Source: an uncultured Pelagibacteraceae bacterium (GTDB lineage Bacteria; Pseudomonadota; Alphaproteobacteria; Pelagibacterales; Pelagibacteraceae). Taken from it: 64,000 bases of DNA. The notes under the pieces were generated by a model, which had not been told where the DNA came from, ran no database searches, and saw nothing but the letters and a program-made list of their open reading frames with translations. The stretch covers positions 16,303-80,302 of the forward strand of contig CACJQI010000006.1 of the NCBI GenBank assembly GCA_902595535.1, in the 5' to 3' direction. Shown one piece after another: positions 62,171 through 64,000 of the stretch. The first letter of the stretch is position 1; every line of letters starts with the position of its first letter. The translations under genes were made by a program, and so were the position numbers.

Positions 62171-62210
62171 TAAACTAAGGAACTTAGCAAAATCTGTTAC
62201 TGCAGAATAG
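62171..62210 (+). repeat. Second copy of the glmS 3' end
   Basis: Forty bases match the last 40 of glmS (59251-59290) at 33 positions. Read in the same frame they encode K-L-R-N-L-A-K-S-V-T-A-E-stop against K-P-R-N-L-A-K-S-V-T-V-E-stop, and five of the seven differences are silent, so this was a selected coding end of a diverged glmS rather than a random match. Weaker similarity continues about 15 bases upstream. It lies just after the coiled-coil gene and marks the far boundary of a segment inserted behind glmS. Confidence 0.8.
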
Positions 62211-62305
62211 ATTTACTATAAAGTAAATCATAAAATTACATAATTGTTTGTTATAAAAATTAGATATAAAACTAAATTCTACTTTAATAAATTTATATGA
62301 TATGG

Positions 62306-62314
62306 TGATATAAT
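62306..62314 (+). promoter_or_regulatory. Extended -10 promoter element of the small lipoprotein gene
   Basis: TGATATAAT (62306-62314) is a consensus extended -10. Transcription would begin near 62321, about nine bases before ATG 62330. Confidence 0.4.
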
Positions 62315-62329
62315 ATTTGTTTTTAATTT

Positions 62330-62686
62330 ATGTAAAATAATTTTATAAAATTTTTCAAATTTCTAGTTTTTATCATTACAACGATACTTTTATTGTCTTG
62401 TGAAGATTCATCGCAAACACAAAAAAAATCTGGTGATACAAAATTTACTGAAGTTGACCAAGAATTTGTTAATTATGTGAAAGAAGAAATAGCAAACCCA
62501 CAGCAATATATTAGTAATTTCATGGCAAAATGTATGTTAAAAAATGCTAGTGAAGTATCTGCTTGTTTTGAAAATTATGTTAAAGATAAAAAGGGGTTTG
62601 GAAAAGAAGGTTTTGAAAGTGATGATAAAGTTCCTCCAACTATCTTGAAGGATTATAAAAAATTTGTAAAAAATTATTGTATGTAG
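62330..62686 (+). pseudogene. Small lipoprotein gene with a stop as second codon
   Basis: ATG 62330 is followed at once by TAA, after which the same frame continues open for 116 codons: N-N-F-I-K-F-F-K-F-L-V-F-I-I-T-T-I-L-L-L and then the lipobox S-C (Cys at 62399-62401). The signal peptide is intact apart from codon 2, where AAA (Lys) to TAA is the obvious change. The mature protein (about 95 residues) has EDSSQTQKKSGD and ends in KKFVKNYCM. Either a fresh nonsense mutation, or initiation at a non-standard ATA/ATT codon; a TTG at 62393 would lose the signal. I do not recognise the family. Confidence 0.6.
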
Positions 62687-62703
62687 TGCGTTATTCTATT
62701 TCA

Positions 62704-62768
62704 AAGTTGAAGGTTAGGTCAGTTGGTGAAAATACTCACCTAAACCGTACTTTTGCTACAGTAGAATA
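62704..62768 (+). other. Hairpin-rich spacer with possible third, degenerate glmS end
   Basis: GGTTAGGT (62712-62719) can pair with ACCTAAACC (62738-62746), and an inner GGTGA/TCACC stem competes for part of the same bases. Overlapping its right end, TAAACC (62741-62746) and ACAGTAGAATAATAT (62758-62772) resemble the two ends of the glmS tail, but the space between is 11 bases shorter, so the frame is lost. The match is suggestive only. Confidence 0.3.
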
Positions 62769-62902
62769 ATATCCAACAATTGTGATTTAAATTTCAGTTT
62801 ATCATTAAAACAACTTCTAATTGTAATGTTTTTTTGTTTTACTTTAGAATCAATTTAAATTTAAATACTCATAATTTAATTTATTAAAAGGAGAACAAAA
62901 AA

Positions 62903-63943
62903 ATGTTTATTAAAAAATTTTGTAGAACATTACTCAAAGTTTTTGCAATTACTTTATTTGCGCAAGCCGCATATGCAGAAGTAACTCTTAAACTTGGAAC
63001 TACTGGTAGATTAGGTATGCCAATTGGTGATGCGATAGATCAAGCATTAATACCAGCCTTGGCAAAAGCTTCTGGCGGTAAGATGAAAATCGAACCACAT
63101 TATCAAAAAAGTTTATGTGCTGAACAGAAATGTGGTGAACAAGCCAATCAAGGGCTTATAGCTCTATGGACTAGTTCTACAGCAAACTATGGTAATTTTG
63201 GACCAGAATTAGCTATTTTCGATTTGCCGTTTATTTTTAAATCACTAGAAGATGCGAAAAGAATATCTGATGAATGGTTAGCTGAAAGACAGTGTAAACT
63301 CGCCCTTGAAAACGCTGGTCATATTTGCCTTTCTGTATATTCAAGTGGTGGATTTAGACAGCTTGGAAATGCAACTAAACCAGTTCATGTTCCAGATGAT
63401 ATGAAGGGATTGAAATGGCGTACTACAAAGAGTCCAGTTGAGTTCATGCTAGTTAAAAATTGGGGCGCAACTCCAACTCCTTATGACTGGAGCCAGTTAT
63501 ACTCAGGCCTACAGTCAGGTGTAGTTGAAGGTCAGTATGTTGCTAGTCCATGGCAGCACGTGGCAAAACTTCATGAAGTAGCAAAATATTTCACTGAAAT
63601 TGGTGGTATGTGGTCAGGAAACATTTTAGCGATGGATGCAAAACAGTACAATGCATTGTCTGATCAGCAGAGAAAATGGTTGCACGAGGCAGCTGATGCT
63701 TATGGTGAAAAAGTTAACGAGTTAGATAACGCTTGGATTAAGAATGGTGAAGATGCAATTAAAGCATCTGCTAAAGAGTGGTATGTACCAACTGAAGCGG
63801 AAATGTCTAAGTGGAGAGCAGGTGCAATTGGTGCTTGGTTAGATGCGAAAGGTACTTTTGAGCCAGAGATAGCAAAAAGAGTCCTTCTAGAACAAGGTAT
63901 GGATGGATTTGTAGCTCAGCTAGAAAAAGCTGGCGCGCTGTAA
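62903..63943 (+). CDS. TRAP transporter substrate-binding protein (DctP type)
   Basis: 346 residues, signal peptide of about 25 residues (LFAQAAYA) and the DctP fold: LKLGTTGRLGMPIGDAIDQ, FDLPFIFKSLEDAKRI, GLKWRTTKSPVEFML with the ligand-binding Arg, and the W/Q-rich SGLQSGVVEGQYVASPWQH. Strong AAAGGAG ribosome site. Base and codon use stand out: CAG is used for many glutamines and GC is higher than in nearby genes, where CAA dominates. Membrane subunits are not in the window and may follow after 64000. Ligand unknown. Confidence 0.92.
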   Translation: MFIKKFCRTLLKVFAITLFAQAAYAEVTLKLGTTGRLGMPIGDAIDQALIPALAKASGGKMKIEPHYQKSLCAEQKCGEQANQGLIALWTSSTANYGNFGPELAIFDLPFIFKSLEDAKRISDEWLAERQCKLALENAGHICLSVYSSGGFRQLGNATKPVHVPDDMKGLKWRTTKSPVEFMLVKNWGATPTPYDWSQLYSGLQSGVVEGQYVASPWQHVAKLHEVAKYFTEIGGMWSGNILAMDAKQYNALSDQQRKWLHEAADAYGEKVNELDNAWIKNGEDAIKASAKEWYVPTEAEMSKWRAGAIGAWLDAKGTFEPEIAKRVLLEQGMDGFVAQLEKAGAL

Positions 63944-64000
63944 ATCATTCAAAGAAAAACTGTGTAAAGGTCATTTAGTTAAATTTAAAAGCTAGATGAT

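Noticed and set aside
59291-62210. Tn7-like transposon at the glmS attachment site
   Set aside because: No tnsA-E genes, no Tn7 end repeats and no transposase; only the duplicated glmS end is present.
1-64000. CRISPR arrays, insertion sequences, rRNA genes, prophage
   Set aside because: No regularly spaced repeats, no transposase, integrase, capsid or terminase-like protein, and no rRNA sequence recognised in the window.

Overview
The window is very AT-rich (about 70% A+T by eye), densely coded, with short or overlapping intergenic spaces and many periplasmic binding-protein transporters (ABC family 3, betaine ABC, TTT, two TRAP). Gene content and style point to a marine SAR11-like (Pelagibacterales) alphaproteobacterium: a fused AdoMet decarboxylase/spermidine synthase, a DddQ-type cupin, an OpuA-like betaine transporter, a methylcitrate operon and a class Ia ribonucleotide reductase. 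This taxonomic reading is inferred from content; there is no rRNA here.

Layout. 1-1.9 kb: cut-off amino-acid binding protein, divergent IclR regulator and a decayed tRNA-Met-like sequence. 1.9-7.6 kb: a methylthioadenosine (MTA) module: apt, mtnP, mtnA, a fused class II aldolase/short-chain dehydrogenase, and speD-speE. 7.6-10.7 kb: an ABC importer without ATPase plus a PhyH dioxygenase. 10.7-13.1 kb: envelope genes and an AbrB-family membrane gene broken by one base. 13.3-16.3 kb: a TctCBA tricarboxylate-type transporter. 16.3-24 kb: mixed metabolism, two exporters, a glycosyltransferase and rpoZ. 24-28.5 kb: betaine/DMSP-type ABC transporter. 28.5-33.9 kb: iron alcohol dehydrogenase, amidase, exporters and a CitE-like lyase. 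33.9-39.6 kb: a compact minus-strand operon of CoA-transferase, aldehyde dehydrogenase, VOC protein, homocysteine methyltransferase, DddQ-like cupin and a serine hydrolase, divergent from a TRAP operon (39.6-42.5 kb). 42.5-48.2 kb: dus, TauE/SafE, malonyl-CoA decarboxylase, small genes and a phosphohexomutase. 48.3-52.5 kb: nrdAB and two followers. 52.5-56 kb: prpDBC. 56-59.3 kb: gph, a stand-alone GlmU acetyltransferase domain and glmS. 59.3-64 kb: a small variable region beginning at the 3' end of glmS.

How the genes fit together. Polyamine synthesis by the SpeD-SpeE fusion yields MTA; MtnP and Apt recover adenine, MtnA gives methylthioribulose-1-phosphate, and the neighbouring aldolase/dehydrogenase fusion is well placed to split it to DHAP and a methylthio-aldehyde. 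The betaine-type importer, DddQ-like cupin, homocysteine methyltransferase and methylcitrate operon could together handle DMSP or other methylated compounds and their C3 products. The most unusual structural observations are a second, mostly synonymously diverged glmS 3' end behind an inserted gene group, and strong hairpins at the join between binding-protein and membrane-protein genes in three transporter operons, two of them terminators that cover a start codon or its Shine-Dalgarno sequence.
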